A stretch of DNA of 64,000 bases, from assembly GCF_015711475.1 (NCBI RefSeq), contig NZ_CP065027.1, positions 1,178,001-1,242,000 on the forward strand, given 5' to 3'. The stretch is from Actinomyces trachealis. GTDB taxonomy: Bacteria > Actinomycetota > Actinomycetes > Actinomycetales > Actinomycetaceae. Both the position numbers and the translations under genes were made by a program. The notes beneath the pieces are model-generated. The model saw nothing but the letters and a program-made list of their open reading frames with translations, was not told where the DNA came from and did not search any database. Within the stretch, counting starts at the first letter, position 1. Each line of letters starts with the position of its first letter. This document shows, piece after piece, positions 35,810-48,591 of the stretch.

Positions 35810-36499
35810 ATGTACGTCCCCGGCCATTTCATGCTCTCTGAGGAGCACATCCGCAAGATCCTGGCTCGTCCCCGCCGCGGAAACCTGGTGACCGTCCACG
35901 AATTTGGACCTGAGGCGTCCATGGTGCCCTTCTACCTGGACGAGGAGCGCGGCACGCTGGTCACGCACCTGGTGCGCAACAATCCCCAGGTCCGTGAGCC
36001 CATCACCGGCCCCGGTCTAGTCATTCTCGACGACGCTGACGCCTACGTCTCCCCACGGTGGTACGCCACCAACAGCGTTAAAGCGAACGTGCCCACCTGG
36101 GACTACGTGACCGTGCACGTGCGCGGAAAGGTGCAGGTGGATCCCTCTCCGCAGACCGCCTTGCGAGTTGCACGCCACCTGACCGAACTGTATGAGCCCA
36201 AAGAGGTGCTTGAGTCGGTGGGTGAGGGGGCCCTGCGGCGCATGTCCCGTGCCATCGTGGCGGTGGAGGTGCACTTGGATGAGGTGCGCGGCAAGGCCAA
36301 GATGAGCCAGAACCACCATCCCGAGGACCTCAAGAGCCTGGCTGAGGCGTGGGAGCAGCAGGGGGAGAACGCCATGGCGGAGTTCGTGCGCACCGTCTCC
36401 CTGCCCTACGCTGAGGCGCGCTTCCGCAAGCTAGCGGAACTGGGGCTGACCGAGCGGGGCCGCGCTGTCGCCGCGGCTCGGGCGCGGCAGCATCCGTGA
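35810..36499 (+). CDS. PaiB-family FMN-binding protein
   Basis: A 229-residue split-barrel flavoprotein of the PaiB (FMN-binding negative transcriptional regulator) family. The start MYVPGHF, the DAYVSPRWYATNSVKANVPTW region with VTVHVRGKVQV, and AKMSQNHHPED are family signatures. In Bacillus PaiB affects sporulation and degradative enzymes, but the biochemical role of the family is not firm. It lies 10 bases after the aro run and before efp, and has no DNA-binding domain that I can see. Confidence 0.85.
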   Translation: MYVPGHFMLSEEHIRKILARPRRGNLVTVHEFGPEASMVPFYLDEERGTLVTHLVRNNPQVREPITGPGLVILDDADAYVSPRWYATNSVKANVPTWDYVTVHVRGKVQVDPSPQTALRVARHLTELYEPKEVLESVGEGALRRMSRAIVAVEVHLDEVRGKAKMSQNHHPEDLKSLAEAWEQQGENAMAEFVRTVSLPYAEARFRKLAELGLTERGRAVAAARARQHP

Positions 36500-36544
36500 C
36501 CGGGGCTACACCAGTGCCCCCGCGTCCAAGGCAGTGAGCACGGT

Positions 36545-36564
36545 AGTCTTGCGCGGTCAAGACT
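36545..36564 (+). terminator. Hairpin between the PaiB-like gene and efp
   Basis: agtcttg (36545-36551), loop cgcggt, caagact (36558-36564), then ttt. It lies 45 bases after the PaiB-like stop and 25 bases before efp, so it is either a terminator or an efp leader hairpin. Confidence 0.5.
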
Positions 36565-36589
36565 TTCACCTACAGTGAGGAAAACGCTC

Positions 36590-37153
36590 GTGGCAACGAC
36601 GAACGACCTGAAGAACGGCCTCGTGCTCAACCTTGAAGGCCAGCTGTGGCAGGTTGTTGAGTTCCAGCACGTCAAGCCCGGCAAGGGCCCCGCCTTTGTG
36701 CGCACGAAGATCAAGAACGTCCTGTCCGGCAAGACCGTAGACAAGACCTTCAACGCAGGCCTCAAGGTGGAGACCGCTACCGTGGACCGCCGCGACATGC
36801 AGTACTCCTACAAGGACGGAGACGACTACGTCTTCATGGACGTCAAGTCCTACGAGCAGACCTACGTCCCCGCCGCCACTGTCGGGGAGGCCGCCGACCT
36901 GATGCTGGAGGGCCAGGATGTCATCATCGCCTTCCACGAGGAGAACGTGCTCTTCGTCGAGTTGCCCGCTGCCGTGATCCTGACTATCGCCCACACCGAG
37001 CCCGGCCTGCAGGGCGACCGGTCCTCCGCTGGCACCAAGCCCGCCACCTTGGAGACCGGTGCCGAGATCCAGGTGCCCCTGTTCCTCAACACCGGTGACA
37101 AGGTCAAGGTGGACACCCGCAACCGTTCTTACATCTCCCGCGTGACTGACTGA
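36590..37153 (+). CDS. efp: Elongation factor P
   Basis: Relieves ribosome stalling at polyproline stretches. I start at GTG 36590 ([10 protein letters not shown]), which gives the canonical 187 residues and follows a GAGG site; the frame is open 5 codons upstream. The KOW-like domain I ends at [11 protein letters not shown], where the conserved lysine loop contacts the P-site tRNA, and the two OB domains follow, ending [18 protein letters not shown]. Actinobacterial EF-P is often unmodified or modified differently from that of E. coli. nusB follows after 2 bases. Confidence 0.96.
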   Translation: MATTNDLKNGLVLNLEGQLWQVVEFQHVKPGKGPAFVRTKIKNVLSGKTVDKTFNAGLKVETATVDRRDMQYSYKDGDDYVFMDVKSYEQTYVPAATVGEAADLMLEGQDVIIAFHEENVLFVELPAAVILTIAHTEPGLQGDRSSAGTKPATLETGAEIQVPLFLNTGDKVKVDTRNRSYISRVTD

Positions 37154-37155
37154 GC

Positions 37156-37758
37156 ATGAGTTCTGACGAGAACCACGAGGCCCAGGACTCATTCCCGGAG
37201 GGCGCGGCCAGCACCGCGCCCTCCGGTGCGCGTGGCCGCAACATCAAGCACACGGTCACCGCCCGCACCAAGGCCCGCCGCCGTGCCGTGGAGATCCTCT
37301 TTGAGGCGGACCAGCGTGGCATGCTGGGCAGGGGCCGTCGGCAGGACGCGGAGGACGAGCGTGAGGAGGGCGCGCCAGCCCAGGAGAGCGTCACGGCCGC
37401 CGAGGCCGCGCAGGCCCTGCGGGACTTCGCCGCCCGTCGCGCCGTCGAGTCCGCCAACCACACCGAGGCACCCGCCTACACCCGCGATATCCTCGCCGGG
37501 GTGGCGGATCACCTCGCCGACGTCGACGACACCATCGAGACCTACGCCCAGGGCTGGACGCTCGCCCGCATGCCGGCCGTGGACCGCGCCATCGCTCGCG
37601 TCGCCACCTGGGAGATCATCTGGAACGATGACGTCGACGTTCCCGTGGCTGTTGACGAAGCTATGACGCTGGCGAGAATGCTCTCCACGGACGATTCACC
37701 CCGCTACCTCGGAGGCGTACTCGGTCGCATCGGGGACCTGGCGGAGACGCTGCGCTAA
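37156..37758 (+). CDS. nusB: Transcription antitermination protein NusB
   Basis: Binds boxA RNA with NusE and helps transcription of rRNA operons. A variable 30-residue N-terminus precedes the all-helical NusB fold starting TARTKARRRAVEILFEADQRG. A charged insert (about 55-80) lies between the first helices. The end, VDEAMTLARMLSTDDSPRYLGGVLGRIGD, is typical. It follows efp by 2 bases, as in most actinobacteria. The expected next genes (in Streptomyces bldD and then the pyr operon) are replaced here by an accessory patch. Confidence 0.95.
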   Translation: MSSDENHEAQDSFPEGAASTAPSGARGRNIKHTVTARTKARRRAVEILFEADQRGMLGRGRRQDAEDEREEGAPAQESVTAAEAAQALRDFAARRAVESANHTEAPAYTRDILAGVADHLADVDDTIETYAQGWTLARMPAVDRAIARVATWEIIWNDDVDVPVAVDEAMTLARMLSTDDSPRYLGGVLGRIGDLAETLR

Positions 37759-37763
37759 CGCCA

Positions 37764-38383
37764 GAGACGGCGCCGCGGGTGACGATGTTGGCGGTGTCCA
37801 CGTCACGCACGGTGGGGCTGATCCCGGCCTCCCGGTCCTTGGTGTTGGGCCACTTGGTGATCGGCGTGGCCCGCTTGCGCCACAGGATTCGGTCCAGGCC
37901 GTCCTTGACGTTGTGGGCATCATGGGTGTTTACGCCCCAGTCGTATCCGACGTAGCCCGGGTTCCAATCCGGGCGGTGCTCTCTCCAGCGTGCCGGATCG
38001 AAGTCAGTGCCGGTCGAGAAGGTGTCCGCGAATACCAGCCTGGAGAAGCCGGTACTGGAGGCTGGAGCGCTGGCGGTTACTTTCAGCGAGTTGTTGCGCA
38101 CGTCGGTGGCGGAGACGGCCTGCTTGGAAAGGTAGTAGGTATGGCTCGCCTGCCTACCCTCGGTGATGTGGCCGTCCGTGGCGGAGAGCTGCAAGGTGGG
38201 CACGCCGTCGACCACGGCTTTCAGCTTGTCTCCCTTGACGGTGGTGCACAGGACCCAGTCGCGGCGGCCCGGGTAGGCGGACACCGGTACGGCGGGGCCG
38301 TCAGCGATCACGGTGGTTTCTGCGGGCGTACACCGTTCCAGCCGGAGGCGGATCTGGTTCCTGTCGTTGTGGACCAGGGCCCG
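37764..38383 (-). pseudogene. Remnant of a secreted GH16-like (concanavalin-fold) protein
   Basis: On the minus strand a frame open from a TAG at 38386-38384 reads 24 codons before its first possible start (38311). It contains IADGPAVPVSAYPGRRDWVLC, VVDGVPTLQLSATDG and then the GH16-like LVFADTFSTGTDFDPARWREH, YDWGVNTHDAHNVKDGLDRI and VDTANIVTRGAVS. It breaks off where the nusB end begins. The signal peptide, the catalytic ExDxxE region and the C-terminus are missing, so both ends are lost. It looks like a fragment of a beta-glucanase-like or lectin-like enzyme left by deletion or by recombination next to nusB. The frame itself has no internal stops. Family assignment is moderate. Confidence 0.6.
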
Positions 38384-38510
38384 CTAGTATGCCTTCCTCC
38401 TGGGAGGTCTGGGTGGGCTTCGTCGCTTCCGGTCAGGACCCGCCCTGACCTCCGCCTACTCAGGTGCTGCTCTTATGAGGTCAAAGGCACCAGCTCAGCA
38501 TGTCAGCCTT

Positions 38511-38529
38511 AACCTATCTCCGGTAGGTT
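38511..38529. other. Palindrome in the nusB-to-oxidoreductase gap
   Basis: aaccta (38511-38516), 7-base spacer, taggtt (38524-38529). It lies in a stretch (38384-38596) with no gene I can support, between the GH16-like remnant and the terminator of the oxidoreductase gene. Confidence 0.35.
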
Positions 38530-38550
38530 TCTGGATAGGTCAGGTATCTC

Positions 38551-38590
38551 CAGCCCTGTTTCTGCCAGGTGCCTGGTGGCGGCAGGGCTG
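38551..38590 (-). terminator. Hairpin terminator after the oxidoreductase gene
   Basis: cagccctg (38551-38558) pairs with cagggctg (38583-38590), with ccagg/cctgg pairing inside. It starts six bases after the stop of the minus-strand oxidoreductase gene at 38597. Confidence 0.75.
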
Positions 38591-38596
38591 AGGACG

Positions 38597-39466
38597 TCAG
38601 GCACGCGCACCGGTGAGGAGCTCGGCCAGGCTCAGGGGCACGCGGCCGGTCAGACGCAGGACGTCCTCGGTGACGGCGGCGAGCTGGCCGGAGGCGATGG
38701 CGGTGTAGGTGCTCACCCACCCGTCGACCTCCCAGGCGGGGGCACCGTAGTGGGCGCGCGAGGCGTAGGCCTGCTCGATGCTCTCCTCGCGGTAGGTGGT
38801 GGGCGAGCCCAGCTCGGTGAGGATGCGGGCAACATCGATGAGGCTCAGGGTCTCGGGACCGGTCATCGTGTAGATGGCGCCGTCGTGGGCACTGGAGCCA
38901 GCGGCAAGGTCGGTAAGCACAGTGCAGGCCGAGCGCACGACGTCGGCCCGGGCGACGGCGCCCACGCTGCCGCCCGTGGGGCCGGCAGGACCGGCAATGA
39001 CGCCAGCGACGGCGAGCTCGGGCAGGAAGTCGAGGTAGAAGGAGTCACGCAGGATGGTGGTGGTCATGCCGGAGGCTGCCAGATGGGCTTCGGTGGCGCC
39101 GTGGGTGCGTCCGAAGGTGAAGACCGAATCCGGTCCCGCCCCGACGAAGCTGGTGTAGACGACGTGGCGCACGCCCGCCTCGGCCGCAGAGTCGATGAAG
39201 GCGCGGTGCTGCTCAAGGCGGTCGGCCGACTCAGCGGCCGAGACCATGAACAGGACGTCGACCCCAGCGAGCGCGGCGGGACCGGTCGCGCGGTCGCCGT
39301 AGCTGGTGACGGCGACCGCGCGGGCCCAGGCGGGCGCCCGGGTGGGATCACGCACGATGAGGCGGGCGGCCAGGCCTGCGTCGTGCAGGCGGGTCGCGAC
39401 GGCGCCGCCGACGTGGCCAGTGGCGCCCGTGATGGCGATGACGGGGGTGCGGGTCGCAGTGCTCAT
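38597..39466 (-). CDS. NAD(P)-binding oxidoreductase, NmrA/QorB-like
   Basis: A 289-residue atypical short-chain dehydrogenase. The dinucleotide loop ITGATGHVGGAVATRL is near residues 12-27, a NADP-type Arg lies in LIVRDPTRAP, and VDVLFMVSA, RHVVYTSFVGAGPDS and a middle GMTTTILRDSFYLDFLPEL follow the NmrA/QorB pattern. Members act as quinone reductases or as redox sensors. It sits alone in the accessory patch between nusB and pyrR, transcribed away from pyrR, and ends in a strong terminator. This location and its isolation suggest acquisition. Confidence 0.88.
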   Translation of the reverse strand: MSTATRTPVIAITGATGHVGGAVATRLHDAGLAARLIVRDPTRAPAWARAVAVTSYGDRATGPAALAGVDVLFMVSAAESADRLEQHRAFIDSAAEAGVRHVVYTSFVGAGPDSVFTFGRTHGATEAHLAASGMTTTILRDSFYLDFLPELAVAGVIAGPAGPTGGSVGAVARADVVRSACTVLTDLAAGSSAHDGAIYTMTGPETLSLIDVARILTELGSPTTYREESIEQAYASRAHYGAPAWEVDGWVSTYTAIASGQLAAVTEDVLRLTGRVPLSLAELLTGARA

Positions 39467-39585
39467 GGCGCCACCCTATGACTGCCATCAGACACGTGGG
39501 CAGACCCGGTGGTGGGGCCACCCACGACGGCAGATGGTGGGCACGCCTAGCACCCCGGGTGGCGCACACCCCCCACCAGAGGCGC

Positions 39586-39591
39586 TAGTAT
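39586..39591 (+). promoter_or_regulatory. Candidate -10 box of the pyr operon
   Basis: TAGTAT at 39586-39591 would start transcription near 39598, giving a leader of about 54 bases that consists almost entirely of the PyrR-type hairpin and ribosome-binding site. A clear -35 is not visible. Confidence 0.45.
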
Positions 39592-39615
39592 CGGATGCGT
39601 CAGACATCCTTGAAG

Positions 39616-39641
39616 CCCGTCCCGTGAGGCGGGGAAGGAGG
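39616..39641 (+). promoter_or_regulatory. PyrR-binding hairpin overlapping the ribosome-binding-site region
   Basis: CCCG (39616-39619), loop UCCCGUGAGG, CGGG (39630-39633), followed by AAGGAGG (39635-39641) and the GTG start of pyrR at 39652. The sequence fits the core R-U-C-C-N-G-N-G-A-G-G-Y (39619-39630) of the known PyrR-binding consensus at every position. No terminator/antiterminator pair is visible in the short leader. This suggests translational control, as reported for mycobacterial pyr operons, with UMP-bound PyrR blocking the ribosome-binding site. Confidence 0.8.
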
Positions 39642-39651
39642 TCCACGCGCC

Positions 39652-40278
39652 GTGGCCGAATCACTGTCCACCGGGAAGCGGATCCTGGGATCACCCGAGA
39701 TCGCCCGCTCACTGTTCCGTATTGCGCATGAGATCGTCGAGCGCAACCGAGGAGTAGAGAACCTGATCCTCCTTGGGATCCCATCGGCAGGTGCCCCGCT
39801 CGCACAACGCCTCGCCAAAGCCCTGACCATCGCCGCCGCAGAGGGCGCTCGCGCCACCGGTCAGCCCACAGGGCAGGCCCCAGAGGTCCCCGTCGGCACC
39901 CTGGACATCACCATGTTCCGCGACGACCTTGGCCGCCGCCCCATCAGGGTGCCCCAACCCACCCAGATCCCCGGCGGCAGCCTTGAGGGCCGCAACGTGG
40001 TCCTGGTGGACGACGTCCTCTACTCAGGTCGTACCATCCGTGCCGCCCTGGACGCCCTGAACACCATCGGCCGCGCCGCCACCGTCCAGCTCGCGGTACT
40101 AGTAGACCGCGGCCACCGAGAGCTACCAATCCGTGCCGATTATGTGGGCAAGAACCTGCCCACATCGCGCTCCGAGAAGGTCGTCGTCTCTCTGACCGAG
40201 CTTGGCGCCGCCGACGACGCCGTCAGCATCGTGGAAGCCCCCACCAATCAGGCCCACAACCAGGAGGGCACCCGATGA
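39652..40278 (+). CDS. pyrR: PyrR regulator / uracil phosphoribosyltransferase
   Basis: UMP-sensing RNA-binding regulator of the pyr operon, with uracil phosphoribosyltransferase activity in many species. The 208-residue type I PRTase has the PRPP loop [21 protein letters not shown] near 118-138, the early [17 protein letters not shown] and [28 protein letters not shown] start after AAGGAGG. It overlaps pyrB by 4 bases and is the first gene of the operon whose leader it should bind. Confidence 0.95.
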   Translation: MAESLSTGKRILGSPEIARSLFRIAHEIVERNRGVENLILLGIPSAGAPLAQRLAKALTIAAAEGARATGQPTGQAPEVPVGTLDITMFRDDLGRRPIRVPQPTQIPGGSLEGRNVVLVDDVLYSGRTIRAALDALNTIGRAATVQLAVLVDRGHRELPIRADYVGKNLPTSRSEKVVVSLTELGAADDAVSIVEAPTNQAHNQEGTR

Positions 40279-41270
40279 GGCACCTGCTCTCCGCCAAGGA
40301 CCTCTCCCACGACGAGGCGGTGATGGTCCTGGACACCGCTGAAGCCATGGCCGCCACCCAGCGCCACGCCGTCAAGAAGCTGCCCACTTTGCGGGGCAAG
40401 ACCGTGGTCAACCTCTTCTTTGAGGACTCCACCCGTACCCGGTTATCCTTCGAGGCTGCCGCTAAACGCCTCAGTGCTGACGTCATCAACTTCTCCGCCA
40501 AAGGTTCCTCGGTCTCCAAAGGTGAGTCCCTCAAGGACACCGCACAAACCATCATGGCCATGGGCGCCGACGCCGTCGTCGTGCGCCACCGGGCCGACGG
40601 CGCCGCCCATCTCCTGGCCCACGCGGGCTGGATCAACGTGCCCGTCCTCAACGCTGGCGACGGCACCCACCAGCACCCCACCCAGGCCCTCCTGGACGCC
40701 ATGACCCTGCGCCGCTGGTACCAGTCGGGCAGACCGGCCACCGGCGCCGCCGACGGCTCGCCCGCCCCGCGCGGACGCGACCTCGAGGGAGCCAAAGTTA
40801 TCATCGTCGGCGACATCCTGCACTCGCGAGTCGCCCGCTCCAACATAGACCTGCTGACCACCCTGGGGGCCAAAGTCACCCTGGTGGCCCCACCCACCCT
40901 CCTGCCCGTCGGCATGGAGGACTGGCCCTGCCAGGTCTACTACGATCTAGACGCCGCCATCGCGGAAGTGGCGCCCGACGCCGTCATGATGCTGCGCGTG
41001 CAGCGGGAGCGCATGAGCGCCGCCGGGGGCGGGTACTTCCCTAGCCCCGGGGAGTACACCCGCCGCTACGGCCTGGGCGCCGCCCGCCGGGCCGCCATGC
41101 CCGAGCACGCCATCGTCATGCACCCCGGCCCCATGAACCGTGGCCTAGAGATCACCGCGGAGGCCGCCGACGACCCGCGCTCCCGTGTAATCGAGCAGGT
41201 CAGCAACGGCGTGAGCGTACGTATGGCCGCCCTCTACCTCCTCCTCGCCGACGAAGGGAACCAGCTGTGA
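40275..41270 (+). CDS. pyrB: Aspartate carbamoyltransferase, catalytic chain
   Basis: Joins carbamoyl phosphate and aspartate. The signature [12 protein letters not shown] near 53-64 and [10 protein letters not shown] near 133-142 mark the carbamoyl-phosphate and aspartate sites; [11 protein letters not shown] comes near the end. No pyrI regulatory gene accompanies it, which is usual in actinobacteria. 331 residues. ATGA overlap with pyrR and GTGA with pyrC. Confidence 0.96.
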   Translation: MRHLLSAKDLSHDEAVMVLDTAEAMAATQRHAVKKLPTLRGKTVVNLFFEDSTRTRLSFEAAAKRLSADVINFSAKGSSVSKGESLKDTAQTIMAMGADAVVVRHRADGAAHLLAHAGWINVPVLNAGDGTHQHPTQALLDAMTLRRWYQSGRPATGAADGSPAPRGRDLEGAKVIIVGDILHSRVARSNIDLLTTLGAKVTLVAPPTLLPVGMEDWPCQVYYDLDAAIAEVAPDAVMMLRVQRERMSAAGGGYFPSPGEYTRRYGLGAARRAAMPEHAIVMHPGPMNRGLEITAEAADDPRSRVIEQVSNGVSVRMAALYLLLADEGNQL

Positions 41271-42592
41271 GCACCACCCACCTCCTGCCCGCTGTCCGCC
41301 CCTACGGCGATGACCCCACCGACGTCCTCGTCGTCGACGGCAAGATCACCATTATCGGCTCCGACGCCGCCGCCCAGGCGCCCACAGGCACCGTGCGCCA
41401 CGACAACCTTAAGGGGCTTGTCCTGCTGCCTGGCCTCGTGGACATCCACACCCACCTGCGCCAGCCCGGTCGCGAGAGCGCCGAGACCGTCTACACCGGT
41501 ACCCGCGCCGCCGCCGCCGGTGGCTACACCGCCGTATTCGCCATGGCCAACACCACGCCCGTGCAGGACAACGCTGGCGTGGTCGAGCAGGTCCTGCGCC
41601 TGGGGCGCGAAGCTGGCTGGGTGGACGTACACCCCATCGGCGCCGTCACCGAGAATCTGGAGGGTAAGCGACTTTCTGAGATGAGCGCTATGGCGGACTC
41701 AGCCGCACAGGTACGCGTCTTCTCTGACGACGGCAAATGCGTCTCCGACCCCGTGCTCATGCGCCGCGCCCTGGAGTACGTTAAGGCCTTCGACGGCGTG
41801 ATCGCCCAGCACTCCCAGGACCCACGCCTAACCGAGGGCTCCCAGATGCATGAGGGCCGCGTCTCCGCCGAGCTCGGTCTGCGCGGCTGGCCGTCCGTGG
41901 CCGAGGAGTCCATCATCGCCCGTGACGTCCTCCTAGCTGAGCACGTGGGCTCCCGCCTGCACGTATGCCACCTGTCGACCGCCGGGAGCGTGGACATTAT
42001 CCGCTGGGCCAAGTCCCGGGGGATCGACGTCACCGCAGAGGCCACCCCCCACCACCTGCTGCTGACCGACGAGTTAGCCCGCAACTACTCGCCCCTGTAC
42101 AAGGTCAACCCGCCCCTGCGCACCCAGGCTGACGTGAACGCCGTGCGCGAGGCCCTCGCTGACGGGACGATCGACGTCGTCGGTACTGACCACGCCCCCC
42201 ACCCCTTAGAGGACAAGGACTGCGAATGGCAAGCCGGGGCCTTCGGCATGACTGGCCTGGAGACCGCCCTGTCAGTCATCATCCAGACGATGGTGGAGCC
42301 CGGGCGCCTGGATTGGCGGGGCGTGGCCCGGGTGCTCTCCGAGACCCCCGCACGCATCGGCCGCATCACCGACCAGGGTCGTCCCATCGCCGTGGGGGAG
42401 CCCGCGAACCTCACCGTCGTCAACCCCAGTGTGCGCCGTACGGTGGACCCGCACGCCCAGTGGACCCGCTCCACCAACACCCCCTACGTCGGCATGGAGC
42501 TGCCTGGGCAGGTCATGGCGACCTTCCTGCGTGGCCGCCCCACCGTGCTGGACGGCCAGCCTGTCAGCAACAACCTCCAGGAGCAGGCATGA
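41267..42592 (+). CDS. pyrC: Dihydroorotase
   Basis: Cyclises carbamoyl aspartate to dihydroorotate. The 441-residue protein is the long, PyrC-II/AllB-like amidohydrolase type. Zinc-site motifs are [12 protein letters not shown] near 62-73, a later [15 protein letters not shown] and GTDHAPHP (catalytic Asp). The Lys of other classes is replaced by the Asp in [11 protein letters not shown], as in type I enzymes. It overlaps both neighbours by 4 bases. Confidence 0.95.
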   Translation: MSTTHLLPAVRPYGDDPTDVLVVDGKITIIGSDAAAQAPTGTVRHDNLKGLVLLPGLVDIHTHLRQPGRESAETVYTGTRAAAAGGYTAVFAMANTTPVQDNAGVVEQVLRLGREAGWVDVHPIGAVTENLEGKRLSEMSAMADSAAQVRVFSDDGKCVSDPVLMRRALEYVKAFDGVIAQHSQDPRLTEGSQMHEGRVSAELGLRGWPSVAEESIIARDVLLAEHVGSRLHVCHLSTAGSVDIIRWAKSRGIDVTAEATPHHLLLTDELARNYSPLYKVNPPLRTQADVNAVREALADGTIDVVGTDHAPHPLEDKDCEWQAGAFGMTGLETALSVIIQTMVEPGRLDWRGVARVLSETPARIGRITDQGRPIAVGEPANLTVVNPSVRRTVDPHAQWTRSTNTPYVGMELPGQVMATFLRGRPTVLDGQPVSNNLQEQA

Positions 42593-43868
42593 GCGCTGCG
42601 CTCACTCCCACTGCTCAGCCCAGCGCTACGGGACGCACCCCCGCTCTGCTGGTTCTGGAGGACGGCTACACCCTGGTGGGACGCTCATATGGCGCCACCG
42701 GACGCACCGTCGCTGAGATCGTCTTCAACACCGGCATGACTGGCTACCAGGAGATCCTCACTGACCCCTCCTACCACCGCCAGATCGTGGTCATGACGGC
42801 CCCCCACATCGGCAACACTGGCGTTAACGACGAGGACCCCGAGTCCGGGCGCATCTGGGTAGCCGGGTACGTGGTGCGCGACCCCGCCCGGCGCGCCTCC
42901 AGTTGGCGCGCCAGGCGCGAGTTGGAGGATGAGCTGCGTGACGCTGGGATAGTCGGCATCTGCGGCGTGGACACCCGCGCCCTGACCCGCCACTTGCGCG
43001 AGCGCGGCGCCATGCGCGCGGGAATCTTCTCCGGCGAGGCCCTACCCGCAGGCGTGCCCACCGAGCCGCGCCAGACCCCCAGCCAGGCCGCTATCGACAT
43101 CTGCCTAGACGCCGTGCGCTGCGAGCCCAAGATGGCCGGGCAGGCCCTGGCCGCCGAGGTCACCACCCCTGACACCTACGTGGTGGAACCGTCCGGGGAC
43201 TTCGCGGGCAAGGAGCCCGTGGCCGTCGTCGCCGCGATCGACCTGGGTATCAAGTCACGCACCCCCTGGCAGCTGGCTGAGCGCGGTGTGCGCGTCCACG
43301 TGCTTCCCCAGTCCACCACCCTGCCCAAGGTGCTGGCGCTCAAACCCGACGGCGTCTTCTTCTCCAACGGCCCCGGCGACCCCGGCACCGCCGACGCCGA
43401 GGTCGCGCTCCTGCGCGGCGTGCTCGACGCAGGCCTACCTTTCTTCGGCATCTGTCTGGGCAACCAGATCTTCGGTCGCGCCCTGGGCTACGGCACCTAC
43501 AAGCTGGCTTACGGCCACCGCGGCGTCAACCAGCCAGTCCTGGACCGGCGCACCGGCAAGGTGGAGATCACCGCCCACAACCACGGCTTCGCCGTCGACG
43601 CCCCCGTCGGCGGGCCCAGCACCGCCCCCTACGACTCCGGTCGCTACGGGCGCGTCGAGGTCAGCCACGTTGGCCTCAACGACGGCGTCGTCGAGGGGCT
43701 GTGCGCCCTGGACCTGCCCGCCTTCTCCGTCCAGTACCACCCGGAGGCAGCCGCAGGACCACACGACGGCGAGCACCTGTTCGACCGCTTCGTCCGCCTC
43801 ATGACCGAGCACCATGCCGCCACGGGAGACGGCGCCGCCCCCACCTCCAGAAACGAGGAGAACGCCTG

Positions 43869-43869
<1 letters not shown>
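42589..43869 (+). CDS. carA: Carbamoyl-phosphate synthase, small (glutaminase) subunit
   Basis: Releases ammonia from glutamine and channels it to CarB. The start at 42589 lies in an ATGA overlap with pyrC and begins [10 protein letters not shown], with a variable 20-residue leader before [17 protein letters not shown]. The class I amidotransferase nucleophile is C289 in [11 protein letters not shown]; the [10 protein letters not shown] triad residues are near the end. 426 residues. The last base of its stop is the first base of carB (TGATG). Confidence 0.95.
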
Positions 43870-47200
<3,331 letters not shown>

Positions 47201-47204
<4 letters not shown>

Positions 47205-48085
47205 GCACGCCGAATACTGACTTCCCCGGACGCTTGCCCTTCGGGGCGCGCCTAGCTGCCGCCATGGATGCGCACGGGCCACTGTGCGTAGGCATCGACC
47301 CGCACGCCGCCCTCTTGGAGTCGTGGGACCTACCTGACACGCCCCAGGGGCTGCGGGACTTCTCCTTGCGGGTGGTGGAGGCCGTCGGTGGGCGCGTGGC
47401 GGCTGTGAAACCGCAGTCGGCTTTCTTTGAGCGCCATGGCAGCGCTGGTGTGGCCGTCCTGGAGGAGACGCTGGCGGCGCTGCATGACGCTGGCACCCTG
47501 AGCGTGCTGGACGTTAAACGCGGGGATATCGGCTCCACCATGGACGGCTACGCCCAGGCCTACCTGGCGGACTCCTCCCCGCTGGCAGCCGACGCCATCA
47601 CCGTCTCGCCCTACCTGGGCCTAGGCTCCCTCAACTCCACCCTGGAGCTGTCGGCCGCGAATCAGCGCGGCGTCTTCGTGCTGGCCCTGACCTCCAACCC
47701 GGAAGGGCCACAGGTGCAGCACGCCACCACTGCCGATGGTCGGGCCGTGGCCCGCACGATTGTGGAAGGCGTCGCGGAGTTCAACGCCGTCGCTAAAGCC
47801 TCCGGGATGCTGGGCAGTGTAGGACTCGTGGTTGGCGCTACCACGGGGGACGCCGTGGCCCGCCTGGGCATTGATCTGGCCGCCGCGAATGGCCCCCTGC
47901 TGGCACCGGGAGTCGGCGCACAAGGCGCAGGTGCAGCCGAACTGGAGGCGATCTTTGGACCTGTCCGCCGCAATGTGCTGGCCTCCACCTCCCGGGGTGT
48001 CCTGCGCGCCGGACCAAAAGTCGCGGACTTGCGTGCCGCTGCGCAGAAGGCAGCCGCAGAGGCAGCAGCTGCTTTGCTGGGCTAA
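47201..48085 (+). CDS. pyrF: Orotidine 5'-phosphate decarboxylase, type 2
   Basis: Last step to UMP. The 294-residue long form has [12 protein letters not shown] near 27-38, the catalytic [17 protein letters not shown] near 104-120, and [12 protein letters not shown] for the phosphate site. It overlaps carB by 4 bases and is the last pyr gene; pyrD and pyrE are not in this run. The region after it lacks the integration host factor gene seen here in mycobacteria and Streptomyces. Confidence 0.94.
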
Positions 48086-48136
48086 CCTCAAACCGGTAAC
48101 CGCTAGAACCTCCCAAACAAGAACAGGAGCTAACAG

Positions 48137-48541
48137 ATGCCATTGAGGACCAGCCGTAGAACCATGCTGGGGGCCACGCTGGCCATGCTGTCTTTAGCGG
48201 CGTTGAGCGCCTGCGGCAGCAAAGATACCAAGAGTGACAGCGCCCCGCAGGGTGCAGCGGCCTCAGGGGCGGACCACGGCACCGTACTGGACGTTCGCAC
48301 AGAGAACGAGTTCAATCAAGGTCACCTTGAAGGCGCACTGAACTACGACGTCAGCAGCAGCGACTTTGACCAGAAGATCGGCGGCCTGGACAAGTCCGGG
48401 CGCTACACCGTCTACTGCCGCTCGGGTAACCGTTCCGCTGCGGCCGCTAAGCGCATGAAGTCATTGGGTTTCACGGATGTGCAAGACGCCGGTGGCATGA
48501 AGGACGCCTCTAAGACTCTGGGCTTGGCGGTGGTCAAGTAG
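48137..48541 (+). CDS. Rhodanese-like lipoprotein
   Basis: A 134-residue exported lipoprotein: basic start, hydrophobic LGATLAMLSLAAL and the lipobox LSAC with C26. A Ser/Ala-rich linker precedes one rhodanese domain, with VLDVRTENEFNQGHLEGALNYDV and the active-site loop YCRSGNRS (C94), which is intact. It could move sulfane sulfur outside the membrane or repair thiols. It occupies the place of the integration host factor gene between pyrF and gmk. A GGAGC site lies upstream of the ATG at 48137. Confidence 0.92.
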   Translation: MPLRTSRRTMLGATLAMLSLAALSACGSKDTKSDSAPQGAAASGADHGTVLDVRTENEFNQGHLEGALNYDVSSSDFDQKIGGLDKSGRYTVYCRSGNRSAAAAKRMKSLGFTDVQDAGGMKDASKTLGLAVVK

Positions 48542-48591
48542 TGGCACCGGCCCGGGATGATGGACCGGCGCCGGTACGGCATCATGCCTCC

